This document shows positions 1 to 9,410 of a DNA stretch of 28,253 bases, piece by piece. How positions within the stretch are numbered: position 1 is the stretch's first letter; each line of letters opens with the position of its first letter. Source of the stretch: Chara braunii (lineage: Eukaryota > Streptophyta > Charophyceae > Charales > Characeae); contig BFEA01000039.1 of assembly GCA_003427395.1 (NCBI GenBank), forward strand, positions 1,835,921-1,864,173, in the 5' to 3' direction. The notes under the pieces were generated by a model, which worked only from the letters and a program-made list of their open reading frames with translations, was not told where the DNA came from and did not search any database. The position numbers were made by a program, and so were the translations under genes.

Positions 1-366
1 CCGCGACCTGGCCATGCAGAACGTAGGCACTTCCCTTCTACCCTCCTTCCTTCTGTCTTGGGTATGATCCCGGGTTTCTTGCGCAAGCATGCACACTATA
101 AATTTCGCAAGCGCGACTAATTCAATCTCTCTGAATTTGGAAGGTTAGCGCGGCCAGTGAGGATCGACTAACGAGTATGTTGGAAGGTGAGTAGAAGTGA
201 GTCGGGCGATCCGACGGGCTGGTGCCAAGTAAGCAGGTTTGACGGGCGGGCCACGACGGACTGTGGCGCATGGGCGAACCTGGGGTGCGTGCTTGGACTA
301 AGCGGGGTGACGACTCGGTGTTGGTGTCGGACGACGGACTGTCCGCATCGGAGGTGACGTGGTGCA

Positions 367-392
367 AGAGAGAGAGAGAGAGAGGGAGAGAG
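367..392 (+). repeat. (GA)n microsatellite in 5' LTR
   Basis: An imperfect GA tract. The equivalent tract in the 3' LTR (11183-11224) is longer and uninterrupted, so the microsatellite has changed length since the two LTRs were identical. Confidence 0.9.
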
Positions 393-444
393 AGTGTGAG
401 GAACGGACGAATGTGGGATCGTGCCCTTTCTTTTCTTTTCCCTG

Positions 445-450
445 TATAAA
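445..450 (+). promoter_or_regulatory. Candidate TATA box in 5' LTR
   Basis: TATAAA lies in the context CCCTGTATAAATTTTGG after a pyrimidine-rich stretch and is conserved in the 3' LTR at 11269-11274. A second TATAAA at 97-102 is also conserved. The 445 copy has the stronger core-promoter context, but no transcription start is known. Position and conservation are seen; promoter function is inferred. Confidence 0.4.
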
Positions 451-1020
451 TTTTGGTCTCAGGCGAAAACCATCCTTCTTATCTTCGATCCTGTACGATG
501 GTGTGCGACTCTATTCTCCCCTTCGCGCTTCTTGCTGACGGGTGTGAGTTGAATGTCTCGGTTTGTTGGATGCCTGTGTTAATTTTTGAGAGCTTGTCCA
601 ACTAATGGGAGAAGCGCGTCGTCTTTGCATGAATGAATGAGGATCCAATGAGTGAATGATCCATGATCTCACAAGAGGCTTGATCACCGAAGAATTTGTG
701 AGGCCGGGAAACTAGTCAGTCTTTTTTATGGTTTCTGAGTGTATCGGTTAGATGGTGAACCGTTCGCAGCCTTATCGATGTATAAATGGTTTGCTTGCCA
801 AGGGACTGCTTACGTATGCCTGGAGGTTGTCTTTCTTTTTGATCTGGTAGTTGCATGATGGACCTTTGAGGAACCCCAGGAGAACCTGAAACGACCCATC
901 GACGGGAAGCGAGTCTCGGGGACGCGCGTATAATTACGATCGAGGAGATGCGACTTCCACGCGCGTCCTCTGGACTCGCCCCCGAGGGCCTATGATGAAG
1001 TTGACCCATCGTTTACCGGC

Positions 1021-1176
1021 ATGGACGTTGAGATTCCCTTCTACGTCACGGATCGCGAGAGTCAGAGGCATCAACGATTCCGGGAACCTTGGGAACGGGA
1101 GCGTGCCTATCAAGTCGCGCAACCCCGGTCCAACCTCCCCGAGTTCCCTTTCTACGCGAGAACAGAGCGCGTATGA
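1021..1176 (+). pseudogene. LTR reading frame, 5' LTR copy, stopped early
   Basis: This ATG-initiated frame starts MDVEIPFYVTDRESQRHQRF and runs about 51 codons to TGA at 1174-1176. The equivalent frame in the 3' LTR (from 11842) runs 147 codons because it has TGC GAG where this copy has TGA GAT. The shared start and frame suggest the LTR once carried a real reading frame, or that both share a chance open frame. No known domain is recognised. Confidence 0.3.
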
Positions 1177-1801
1177 GATTGGGATATTGAACGGGCGCTA
1201 AGTGAGATTCCCTCCCCACCCCGATTTCCCCACTCGCACGCACGACACGTCATCGTCGAGTTAGGAATCGCCATCATCGAGACCAATTATCCTCCCCACC
1301 GCCTTGTAATCCCCTTTCACTGTCTAACAGCGGTCCCCTGCTGCGTGATCGGCCCCTACTGGCCGCGGACCCCATGCTCGGAGTGCCAGCAAGATCGTAT
1401 TTACTGCACCGCGGGATTCGTCCGTCGGATCCGAACTGAGGCAGACCAGCGATCGCACAGTCTCCGACTGAGATCAGCCTCGTCAGACTCCGAAGTCTGC
1501 TACGAGCGACGCCGATGGCTAACCAGCCAGCGCGACACTCATAGCGTCCTGAAGGTCCATCAGATCCGAGGCCGACCACGACGCCGATACTCACACCCTC
1601 GGTAGCCTTGTGTCCCGAAGCCTAAGCTACCGATGCAACTCGAGATTACCATCTTGCTCAATTCCCCTTGAACTCGCCACAGGAGATCTCAGTTCCGACC
1701 TGGGACTCCATACAATTTCCCTAAAATCCTTGGCACACCCCTCTCTCGCACTTCCTAGCCCCCATCCCACTCAGATCACGAAGTCGCGCTGGGAGTGAGG
1801 T

Positions 1802-1812
1802 TGGTATCGGAG
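1802..1812 (+). promoter_or_regulatory. Primer-binding site (initiator tRNA-Met type) of element 1
   Basis: TGGTATCGGAG immediately follows the end of LTR similarity. It matches the classic plant retrotransposon PBS complementary to the 3' end of initiator tRNA-Met (TGGTATCAGAG) with one mismatch. The same TGGTATCGGAG core is found at the PBS of element 2, which supports the assignment. It would prime minus-strand cDNA synthesis. Confidence 0.8.
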
Positions 1813-1959
1813 TCGACGCGTGGCAAGCTCATAGGACTGACAAGAAGGTAGCTAGCATAGAACGACCTGGCGTACAGGGGGCGGCCTCGACCATGGAACG
1901 TGCCGCGATGCGCTCCTATAGTAACTTGGAGTAGATCGGCCGCCCGAAAGGAGGTCAAC

Positions 1960-3120
1960 ATGAACGCCAATCAGCAAAATCCGAATCAGGCCAATCAGGT
2001 ACCGGTTCCACGAGCTCGGATGCCCGTGGTCCCGCCCGACCTCTACCTTTTCGATCCCGCGCATCATCTTGCGGGGGCACGGCTGGCCACGCTCCGCACG
2101 CAGCAGTACGACAACGATGAGGCTCGGATTAACATTCCCGCTAGATCAGGAGGGGATGCGCACCACTGGTTCTACACGTACGTTTGGGTAGATCTCCCGA
2201 CTTTCGAGCAGGATTTTCTAAACCGTTTCGATTATATACATGCGGAACAGGCTCTCTTCATGATCAAGGACCGAGTCCAAAAACCACTCGAATCCGTTAC
2301 CAAATATCGTAACCGATTCTATAGGATGTTCCTCAAAACGGAGCGAGGGGAGCAAGTAGGGAGAGATCTATTCATTGACGGACTTCGCAGTAGGACTATG
2401 AGGGCGAAGCTGCGAAAGCAGTTCTTCCCAATCAACCATACACTGCAACAAATCATGGCAGCCGCAGAGGAGATGGAACGGAAGTTCGCCGCTAGCTTCT
2501 CGGAAAAAGAGGAGTATCCCCGAGAGGGGGACTCGTCCGAGCTAGCCAGAGCGAAGGCTGAGCTAGCCGCGCTTCAGAACAAGTTCGAGAATATGGGATT
2601 CGTATTTGGACCTGTTACCTATCTGGAGCAAATTGTACCTAAAAGGTCAACCCCAGGTACGATCACAGGAATGCCTATCCCCGTTATGGCTACTCCCGCC
2701 CCTCCTCCCCCTTCCGAAAGCCCAACCAGGGCAAATGAATCAAATGCGATATTGGAGTTAACCAGAACCTTAGTTAGCCTAATACAGGAGAGCAAAAAAG
2801 AGCAGCGCGAGCACAACGCCAGGATGGAATCACTGATCAGATCAATGCGACCCATCACCGTCAGGGCCGCGCCAGCCCCACCAGGAGTGGCCGCCGCTCA
2901 ACCCATGGGCGGAGCGGTGACCAACCTGAACGTTTGTTACACGTGTCACCAACCGGGCCACATAGGTCGGGATTGCCCACACCGACCTGCGCAAGCTCGA
3001 ATTGGGGTTGCCCCAGTGCCTGCCGCACCAGTGGCCAACGGCCTAGGAAGGGTAGGTACGATGCTTGAAGAGATAGAAAATGGTGGAAGCGTTGTAGCCA
3101 CTTCCGAGGAAGTGGCATAA
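1960..3120 (+). CDS. gag: Gag polyprotein segment of element 1 (capsid plus CCHC knuckle)
   Basis: 386 codons from the ATG at 1960, which has A at -3, to TAA at 3118-3120. The frame is open upstream to 1900 but without an ATG. Gag packages element RNA into cytoplasmic virus-like particles. The central part has capsid-like residues (FEQDFLNRFDYIHAEQALFM about aa 70-90, then KYRNRFYRMF), typical of Ty3/gypsy retrotransposon Gag. An A/E-rich, probably coiled segment follows (about aa 165-205), then a Pro-rich linker. A retroviral zinc knuckle, CYTCHQPGHIGRDC (C-x2-C-x4-H-x4-C), lies at about aa 326-339. The next segment, protease, continues in the same frame after the single TAA. The gag segment itself is uninterrupted, unlike the rest of the polyprotein. 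Confidence 0.88.
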   Translation: MNANQQNPNQANQVPVPRARMPVVPPDLYLFDPAHHLAGARLATLRTQQYDNDEARINIPARSGGDAHHWFYTYVWVDLPTFEQDFLNRFDYIHAEQALFMIKDRVQKPLESVTKYRNRFYRMFLKTERGEQVGRDLFIDGLRSRTMRAKLRKQFFPINHTLQQIMAAAEEMERKFAASFSEKEEYPREGDSSELARAKAELAALQNKFENMGFVFGPVTYLEQIVPKRSTPGTITGMPIPVMATPAPPPPSESPTRANESNAILELTRTLVSLIQESKKEQREHNARMESLIRSMRPITVRAAPAPPGVAAAQPMGGAVTNLNVCYTCHQPGHIGRDCPHRPAQARIGVAPVPAAPVANGLGRVGTMLEEIENGGSVVATSEEVA

Positions 3121-4035
3121 CTTATTCCGCTTGATCAATACGTCGCTTTGGGTTATCCGGGGTTGGGAATGATCGGAATCATCCGGCCCACGGATGAGCG
3201 AAGAGAAGTAGGTGAATGGAGACCGTCCTCGAGAGAGATGGAGTCGGGCGGTCCTACCTTCGTCACAGGGGAGATCGATGTCCTGGACATCGTCCGATCT
3301 TTGGATCACCGGGTTTTGTTGCCCATCGGGCACTTGTTGTCCGTATCGGAACAAACCAATGAGTGCATGTTGCAACACTGCAAAGCAAATAGGAAACGGT
3401 TTGCACTCACCAAGTTAGCAACTCAGAAAGGGAAGGCCCCCGCTCTTGAAGACAAGCCAAACACCCCCAGCACTTCGGAGCCAATACGGCTAGGAGTAAT
3501 GCAAAAAGATTATCATTTTCTACGGATGAAAGCTATTCCGTGGAAATCCGCAGAATGCGATATCGAGGTTCGGGGAAATCCGTACAATGTCGTCCTCGAT
3601 TCGGGAGCTGCAGTGCTGGCTATCTCATTAAGGGTTGTAGAGCGGGCAGAGAGGAAGGAAGATCTAATCACATTGGCGGAAGGTGATCATCTCGTCTCAG
3701 CGGACGAAGAAAAAATTAAAGCGGTAGGGAGAATGACGAATGCCGCTTTTCGGTTAGGAAAGGTTCACACCTTGGGAGATGCCATAGTATTGGATGTGAA
3801 CACCTACGATGTCCTTCTGGGACTGCCGGCCCTCACATCATTGCGAGCTAACTTGGACTTCGAGAGGAGATCGGTTATCTTACGAAATACGGGCGGAAAG
3901 CCATATGTCATCCCGATGCGATTAACTCTTGGGACCACGCTGCCTCCAAAACCCTTCCCCAAATCAAAGGATCCCTCAAGTGATCACATGGGAGAAACCG
4001 ATCCCCGAAAACGATCAGAAAGGAAAAGAGCCTGA
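3121..4035 (+). pseudogene. pro: Aspartic protease segment of element 1 polyprotein
   Basis: In the same frame as gag and separated from it only by the TAA at 3118. There is no ATG near the start, so it is expressed either by readthrough or not at all. The retropepsin-like core is visible: VVLDSGAAVLAIS (catalytic Asp codon at 3598-3600, D-S-G), then about 75 residues later DVLLGLPAL, the hydrophobic-Gly element of the second half of retropepsin folds. The enzyme would act as a homodimer to cleave Gag-Pol inside the particle. The frame runs to TGA at 4033-4035, but its last 15-25 codons look like out-of-frame translation. Coding sense seems to pass to the +1 frame around 3960-3990, indicating a one-base indel. 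Confidence 0.75.
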
Positions 4036-4784
4036 GCCGCCTAGCAGCTCCTCTAATAGTGACGATGATCTGAATCCCGTAACCCATGATATGATGCATC
4101 GGTTGGTCTGCTATCCCATTCGGTCGAAAACGACGAAAATATTCTTCCTTACGGAAAAGAACTTACAGCGGACTCGGGCTCTAATCTTCGGGGAACCACT
4201 CGTACAAGTGTCCCGGATGATTGATTCTGTGGAACCCCCTCGGACACTATACGAAGCCGCCGCCCCACTTCTTTCGAGATATCGAGAGAAGTAGTCAATT
4301 TGCGACATTACGGGGCTACCTCGTTCCTTGCTATCTCAAGGAAGGTGCGATTACTGCGCCTACGGGTTAAGAGCGAAGCTTTGTAACCCCCTGAGCGCGA
4401 CAACCCTACGCCTTATGAGCTCGAAATCAAGATCGTCGAGAAACCCGTGTGCTGGCAGGACATCAGCGATGATGTGACCCGAGAAGAACACGTGGCCATC
4501 CGGGAAAAAAACGCTCAGATGGTTGCCACCGTGTTCTCCTGGTGGTCAGACAACTCCTTTATTTTTGCTCCCCCAACGGAGAATAGCAACAGAGTAAACA
4601 CGAAACACGTGGCGGTTACCCTACACGGACAGTCGTACGAGATGCATGTAACGTAGTACGTACCCAATGAGATTCATCGATTGATTGCGGATATTTTGAT
4701 CGTATATCAAGGGGCAATTAGAGTAACAGATACAGACATCGGACTGTCTCTAGTCATTCAACATGAAATTCAGACCGGAACGCA
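3970..4784 (+). pseudogene. Protease-RT linker of element 1, multiply frameshifted
   Basis: Two pieces of coding-like sequence join protease to RT. The first is in frame 2, up to TAG at 4292-4294, with an acidic Ser-rich stretch (about 4035-4075) followed by MHRLVCYPIR. The second is in frame 1 from about 4387 to 4785, with CWQDISDD near 4448 and DIGLSLVIQHEIQTGTH just before RT. The second piece carries a TAG at 4654-4656. At about 4785 a missing base in an acgcaccgcc context moves the frame to that of RT. The ~90 bases from 4295 to 4386 show no clear frame. This region normally holds the protease-RT connection. It is too damaged to function here. Confidence 0.6.
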
Positions 4785-5897
4785 CCGCCAATCCACTGTA
4801 AACCATACCAATATTCTCTAGTGGAACGAAAAATAGCACTACAAAGAATCAGAGAGTTTGAGGCTAACGGGTGGATTGAACCAGCGACCGGACACTGGTC
4901 ATTCCTTGTGGTTTTAGTTCCGAAAAAGAACGGATCGATTCACACTTGCATTGATTACAGGAAACTGAATGAGATCACGATTAAAGATGTGTATCCCCTT
5001 CCCCGAATTGATGATTTACTGGATGCGATTGGGTGTGCGAATTATTTCAGCAAGTTTGATATCCGTCACGGATTTCACCACATTCTGGTTAAGGAGGAGG
5101 ATCGGCCAAAGACGGCCTTTGTGTTGTTCAAAGGCACCTGGCAGTGGGTCCGTTGTCCAATGGGAATTTGTAATGCACCTGCCACTTTTCAAAGAGCGAT
5201 GAACGTCACGTTTCAGAATTTCGTCAACAAGACCAAGCTGACTCAAGGTATGATCAATTTTTGCGTTATTGTGTACATGGACGACATCTTGGTCTATTCG
5301 GAATCATTCCGCGGGCATGCACAACATATCGAATGGACGCTCGGGGCGTTGCAGGATGCTGGCTTCAAGATTGCGCTGGAGAGGAGTGAGTTTTTTCTTT
5401 CAGAGATTTCGTTCCTAGGGTACGTAGTAACCCGGGGTGGGTTGCGACCGGATTCGAGGAAGGTCGCGGCCGTTCGGGAGGCCCCCACACCAACGACGCT
5501 GACACAAGTCCGGGCCTTTTGGGGACTGGTCTCGTACTATCGTCAATTTATCAAAGGATTTGCAGCCATCGCACGACCCCTAACAAATCTTCTACGAAAG
5601 GACCAGCCACTGAATTGGGACGTGGAGTGCGAGCGGGCCTTTGTCACTCTGAAGCAATCCTTGGCCACGACGCCTATTTTGGTCCAGCCTGACCTGGAGA
5701 AGCAGTTCATACTCAATACTGATTGGCAGCCTGAAGCAGTCTCCGCTATTTTGGCCCAGAAAGGGAACAACAGTCACGGACACGTCATTGAGTACGCGTT
5801 GCGAACGGTACCGGACGAGAGAAGGAACGATTCGGCGCCTCAGGGAGAATGCTACACAGTTGTTTGGGGGATGCAGCACTTCCATCCATATTTGTAG
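4785..5897 (+). pseudogene. pol: Reverse transcriptase and N-terminal RNase H of element 1
   Basis: About 370 codons in one frame, with no ATG at its upstream edge, because it is an internal polyprotein domain. RT copies element RNA into cDNA. Visible landmarks are LVPKKNGSIHTCIDYRKLNE, FSKFDIRHGFH (first catalytic Asp at 5058), CPMGICNAPATFQRAMN, and VYMDDILVYSE, the YMDD active-site motif at 5274-5285. Next come FFLSEISFLGYVV and RPLTNLL, the usual Ty3 RT C-terminus. RNase H follows, with its first acidic residue in ILNTDWQPEAVSAIL and the Glu in GECYTVVWG. TAG at 5895-5897 replaces what is usually Tyr in an HPYLYG-like motif and cuts RNase H in two. The RT core itself looks intact. Confidence 0.9.
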
Positions 5898-6185
5898 GGA
5901 CAAAAGTTCCTCCTCGTCACGGACCATGAGCCCCTGCTGGCTCTCAAGAGACTTACTAACTACACGGGTATGATCGGACGTTGGGCTGTGCGATTGCAAG
6001 AATATGATTTCGACATCGTCCACAGAAAGACCGAGAAGCACAGTAACGCCGATGGACTGGCGTGTCTGCACCGACCAAGCAAGGTGGCCAAGGGTGAAGA
6101 GATTACACCGTGGAAGGAGCTGGAACCGACCAGCGAACCCTTGTACGGACAAGTGGCCATCCTCCCTCGAACCTCTACGACGTAA
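5898..6185 (+). pseudogene. pol: RNase H C-terminal part of element 1
   Basis: Same frame as RT, directly after the TAG at 5895. The frame reads FLLVTDHEPLLAL (third catalytic acidic residue), then IGRWAVRLQEYDFDIVHRK and KHSNADGLACLH, the standard Ty3/gypsy RNase H end. In functional elements this part degrades the RNA strand of the RNA-DNA hybrid. It ends at TAA 6183-6185, after which the same frame continues into the zinc-finger segment. There is no own start codon, so it would be lost from any translation product that ends at 5895. Confidence 0.85.
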
Positions 6186-6662
6186 TCGGCGAACATAATG
6201 GCAATGGGGCACGAAGATAATTCTGGAGGACATCTCTCTCCCCTCTTGTCTTCATCCTTTTTCTCTCTCCCTGATAAATTTTGTTATTTTTGCGAGGCAA
6301 TCTCGCGGGTCCACTCGGTCCCTATGAGTCCTAGCGGGGAAGGATATGTCGAGTGGGTAGATTGCCAGCAGTGTGTCTCCAGAGCCCATGGCTCCTGCAT
6401 TCAGTTTAGGAATGTCGACAAGGCTTGGTTATGTCCTCTGTGTCGAACGAACAAAATTCCGACCAAAGCTCGTTTTCTCGAAGCCACGTTGGAAGGATTG
6501 GAAAAGACCCGTAGGTTTCGAAGGGCCGAAGTATGGACCGATGTCGTTTTAATAGCCACAGTAGTAGATAACTCCCTTCGAGATTTCACCAGGGAGGATC
6601 GAAGGAGGGCTAATGAGAGGGCGTGGGATTATCGATGGAACGAGGGGCGATTGGAGAAATGA
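6186..6662 (+). pseudogene. PHD-type (C4HC3) zinc finger segment between RNase H and integrase
   Basis: Same frame as RT and RNase H; first ATG at 6198, TGA at 6660-6662. Metal ligands occur in the exact PHD order: C-x2-C (CYFC, 6282 and 6291), C-x2-C (CQQC, 6363 and 6372), H-x2-C (HGSC, 6387 and 6396), C-x2-C (CPLC, 6432 and 6441). The signature Trp stands two residues before the last Cys pair (AWLCPLC). His as the fifth ligand distinguishes PHD from RING. PHD fingers of known families read histone H3 tails; here a role in chromatin targeting of integration is an inference. The following about 70 residues are Arg/Glu-rich and unrecognised. The finger is additional to, not instead of, the HHCC domain found downstream. 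Confidence 0.72.
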
Positions 6663-6863
6663 AAGACAAACGGTAGTGGGATCTGGATGTTCGTACCGCA
6701 CCCATTCATGAGGTATGACTGGGTTAAGTCGGCACACGAGGAAACTGCGGCCCATTTCGCCGTCCGAATCACGGAGGCGGCGACTGATAAAAATGAGTGG
6801 TATTGGTCCAACATTCGCGACGATGTTAAGTTCATCGTCCAAAATTGTCAGGTCTGTCGCTGA
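6663..6863 (+). pseudogene. pol: Integrase N-terminal HHCC zinc-binding domain
   Basis: Still in the RT frame after TGA 6660. It contains FVPHPFMRYDWV, HEETAAH and NCQVC, giving H-x5-H-x30-C-x2-C, the integrase HHCC zinc-binding motif that supports multimerisation. TGA at 6861-6863 follows NCQVCR directly, and the catalytic core then continues in another frame, so a one-base indel near 6850-6865 is likely. Confidence 0.78.
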
Positions 6864-7605
6864 CAAGGCGCCAATTCAGTCGCCTAGGTCGATAGTGCCT
6901 ACTGTAGTCGAACGACCATTCCAGAGGGTTAGTATGGATACCACCAATATTGTCGTACCCCCTGGACCGAATAGCTATGAATATTCAATTCTGTTGGTAT
7001 TCGTGGACCACTTTTCGAAATGGATCGAAGCGTATCCATGCAAGACGCGACAGGTGGCCGAAATCGCGCGATACATCAGCTGTTTTCTCGGAATGCACCA
7101 AGACACAGAGGAGATCCTAACGGACAATGGGGCCGAATTTAGGGGGGAAGTCTCGAGGAATTTAGTCTTACACGGTGTCTCTATCCACAATACTGCTCCC
7201 CACATATCGCAATCTAACGGACTGGTGGAAAACGCCAATCGAGTGATTAAGACCGCTTTGCGACACAATATCGCGGTGAATGACACGAGGCCTTGGCCCG
7301 ACATCGTGGACCATATCCTGGCTATCCACCGGGGGACAGCCCACGAATCCACGGGCCTGACCCCCTTCCAACTACGGACCAATAGCCTACCCTGTGTAGC
7401 CCCACCGAGCCTAAATGATGAAACGGCCCTTCAACGACGGACCACTAGGGCGACGGTTAAGGATAAGGCCCAACGCCACTTAGAACTGATGGAAAAGGCC
7501 CTCCCCCGATTGGCCCGAAAGAGACAGCGAATGACGGAAATAGACAGGTTAGGAGCTACGAGCCCCGGAATGGGAACGCTGGGCCTCGGCCCCAATATAA
7601 ACTAG
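6864..7605 (+). pseudogene. pol: Integrase catalytic core (DDE) of element 1
   Basis: Frame 1, stop TAG 7603-7605. This domain inserts cDNA into chromosomes. Catalytic residues are visible: Asp 6937 in RVSMDTTNIV, Asp 7123 in ILTDNGAEF and Glu 7228 in NGLVENANRV. The second Asp and Glu are 35 residues apart, matching the retroviral/Ty3 DDE core. VFVDHFSKWIEAYPCKT is the usual Ty3 integrase strand. The end of the frame (after about 7540) seems out of frame, since the C-terminal domain resumes in frame 0 near 7590. The core itself has no stop. Confidence 0.9.
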
Positions 7606-7907
7606 GGGACCTCGTGCAGGTGAGGAAATGTGCTCGCCAAGGCAAATTAGCGCCACGATTCTTCGGACGATTTCTCGTGGTCGAGCTCGGACCAAATGGG
7701 GTGAACACGGTGCGGCTCGCGCCGGAGGTGTCGAGGAGTCGATCGGCTCGCCCGATCATTCGACACGTGTCCTACCTTCGTCCTCTCCCCTCTTCCCCTT
7801 CTCCTCCACCATCCACATCGTCCCTCGGTCAAGAGGAAGACGACGACGCTCTTGAATCCTCCTCTCTTTCTCAGCCATCGTCTTCAACTCCGCCTCCATC
7901 GCCATGA
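7593..7907 (+). pseudogene. pol: Integrase C-terminal (SH3-like) domain and acidic Ser/Pro tail
   Basis: Frame 0. YKLGDLVQVRK, then KLAPRFFGRFLVVE and IIRHVSYLRP form the small DNA-binding beta-barrel end of Ty3/gypsy integrases. A Ser/Pro-rich tail with GQEEDDDALE follows to TGA 7905-7907. No chromodomain (aromatic cage) is visible, so this is not an evident chromovirus. The stop overlaps the ATG of the next reading frame as ATGA. It is connected to the core by a frame change near 7590. Confidence 0.75.
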
Positions 7908-8314
7908 GTTTTTCGACGGAGCGGGTGATCAGCGAGCGTCTAATGACCCCAAGGGGACGTATAGCGACAATCCGGCAGGTGCAGCGGCCTCGGCTGAGTC
8001 CCGATCTTGTTCGATTCGTGGCCTTCTTTAGCACAATAGCCATCCACGCAGCAGCAGAGTTCCGCTTCGTACACGCAGGGGCGACGCATGTACTGGTCGA
8101 GATTTCGACTTTCCAACGCCTGTCCTCACCCGACATTTGCCACATATCCGTCATCGTCACCTTCACGAGTGATATCACGGCGGTACACTCTGCGGTTCAT
8201 GCGGACATCTATCGGCAACTGCGGGGTTGGGCCGAGAAGATCACTGCCACGTGGATCGAGTTGCCGGCTCGGCTGGGGGAAAGGATTGTGACCTCGAACA
8301 ACATAGATCTCTGA
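7904..8314 (+). CDS. Unrecognised ORF downstream of integrase (136 aa)
   Basis: ATG at 7904 overlaps the stop of the integrase tail by ATGA and the frame runs to TGA at 8312-8314. Composition is protein-like, with mixed hydrophobic and charged residues such as VRFVAFFSTIAIHAAAEF and YRQLRGWAEKITATW. I see no signal peptide, no clear membrane segment and no known domain. It lies where env or env-like genes occur in some Ty3/gypsy elements, but nothing identifies it as an envelope protein. The frame stops where the downstream ORF continues in another frame, so the two may be pieces of one broken gene. Confidence 0.5.
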   Translation: MSFSTERVISERLMTPRGRIATIRQVQRPRLSPDLVRFVAFFSTIAIHAAAEFRFVHAGATHVLVEISTFQRLSSPDICHISVIVTFTSDITAVHSAVHADIYRQLRGWAEKITATWIELPARLGERIVTSNNIDL

Positions 8315-8432
8315 CTCCGCACCTCCAGCAGCACGCCGGAGATCCTTCTCCCGAAGCTCCTCCCCTTTGAGCAGCCCCAATGAACCGTCATCGTCTCTCC
8401 CTCTTCAACCTTCCGTCTGATCTCACCACCTT

Positions 8433-9410
8433 TTGACAATCTGTTGTCGATCCCGCCCTCTCTTTCCGAATCCGGGAACTCAGCGTGCCGATCTTGGACG
8501 AAGACAAGTGGAACGAGTGGTGGGACGCTTACGTAGACCTTTGGTGGACATGGTGTTTCACTGGGCGGAGCCGGCCCCAGAAGCTGAAGGGGGTGAGGTC
8601 CATGACGACGAGGTAGAACTGTTGATCGTGCAGGCTTGGCGGACGGATACAGAGGGGGAATTGCTGGGGATATTATTCGCCAAGGTGGAAGAAGGCCATC
8701 TCGACGCAATCACAAACGAGTTGCTGGTGTGTTTGGTGCAGTCGGTGGACGATTTACCCCTCGACATCCTGTCGAGGTGTGACGAGAAGTCGGGGACAGA
8801 CGGGCTCACTCGCACGCTTGCGCCGCATCTGTTGTGGTCCACGTGTATGGAGCTGGACGGGGATAACCGCTTTTACCCGTCCCCGAGCCTCTATCTCGAA
8901 ATTGATGTCACTGATCTGACACTGTGGGACCCTTTTGTCCGGCGAGGAAACGCGCTAGGAACCAGCAGCGAAGAAGAAGAAGAGGAGGCAGAGGAGGAAG
9001 AATCGGGCAGTGATCGGGACGATCCCGACTACATTGGGTCAGAGGAGGAGGGAGAGGCGACGGGAGAGGAGAGTGGATCGGGAGAGCCGGGTAGCCGTCC
9101 CAGGCAAAACAAAGAGGAGGAAGAGGCCGAAGCTCAGCGGAGGTGAGAGAAAGCGGAGGGCAAGCGGCCAGTCGGAGAATCCGAAAGACCACCACCACAA
9201 TTGCTGCTAGGCGATCCATCGCTAAATCCGAAGCCGCCGCACGAAGAGTCTAAAGGAAATGGAGCCGTGGTAGAGGGATCAAAAAGCCGCCGCGGCCGAA
9301 GGAGCGAATCACCGGCTCCGTCTTCTTCTCCATCCCGGGCCACTCTTCGCCTTCGTCGAGAAGCGGGCAATCGGGCTTCGTCCCCGGTCATTATCCCGTC
9401 ATCCCCGTGA
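8433..9410 (+). pseudogene. Acidic ORF of element 1 3' region, with one internal stop
   Basis: Frame 0, open from about 8421 with a convincing coding run from about 8535. It contains VFHWAEPAPEAEGGEV, VELLIVQAWRTDTEGELLGI and WDPFVRRGN, followed by a long Glu/Ser acidic tract (about 8965-9125). TGA at 9144-9146 interrupts. The same frame then continues with a basic/Ser/Pro disordered tail to TGA 9408-9410. The segment just upstream (8437-8570) reads better in frame 1 (RIRELSVPILDEDKWNEWW), pointing to another indel near 8540-8560. No domain is recognised. The acidic tail resembles those of chromatin or nucleic-acid-binding adaptor proteins only in composition. Confidence 0.5.

Larger units (their letters stand above)
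1..1798 (+). repeat. 5' LTR of element 1 (3' part; its start is off-window)
   Basis: The segment is repeated at 10817-12613 with scattered substitutions and a few small indels. The end is set by loss of similarity just before the primer-binding site. The last aligned bases are about GGGAGTGAGG here against GGGCGTGACG in the other copy, so the exact end is uncertain by a few bases and a CA terminus is not obvious. It contains two TATA-like motifs, a GA microsatellite and a disrupted copy of the LTR reading frame. If the 3' LTR really starts near 10020, roughly 0.8 kb of this LTR lies left of the window. Confidence 0.9.

Noticed and set aside
7756-8178. Minus-strand frame with a coiled-coil-like stretch
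   Set aside because: It lies opposite the integrase tail and the 7904 ORF, both better supported by motifs or composition.
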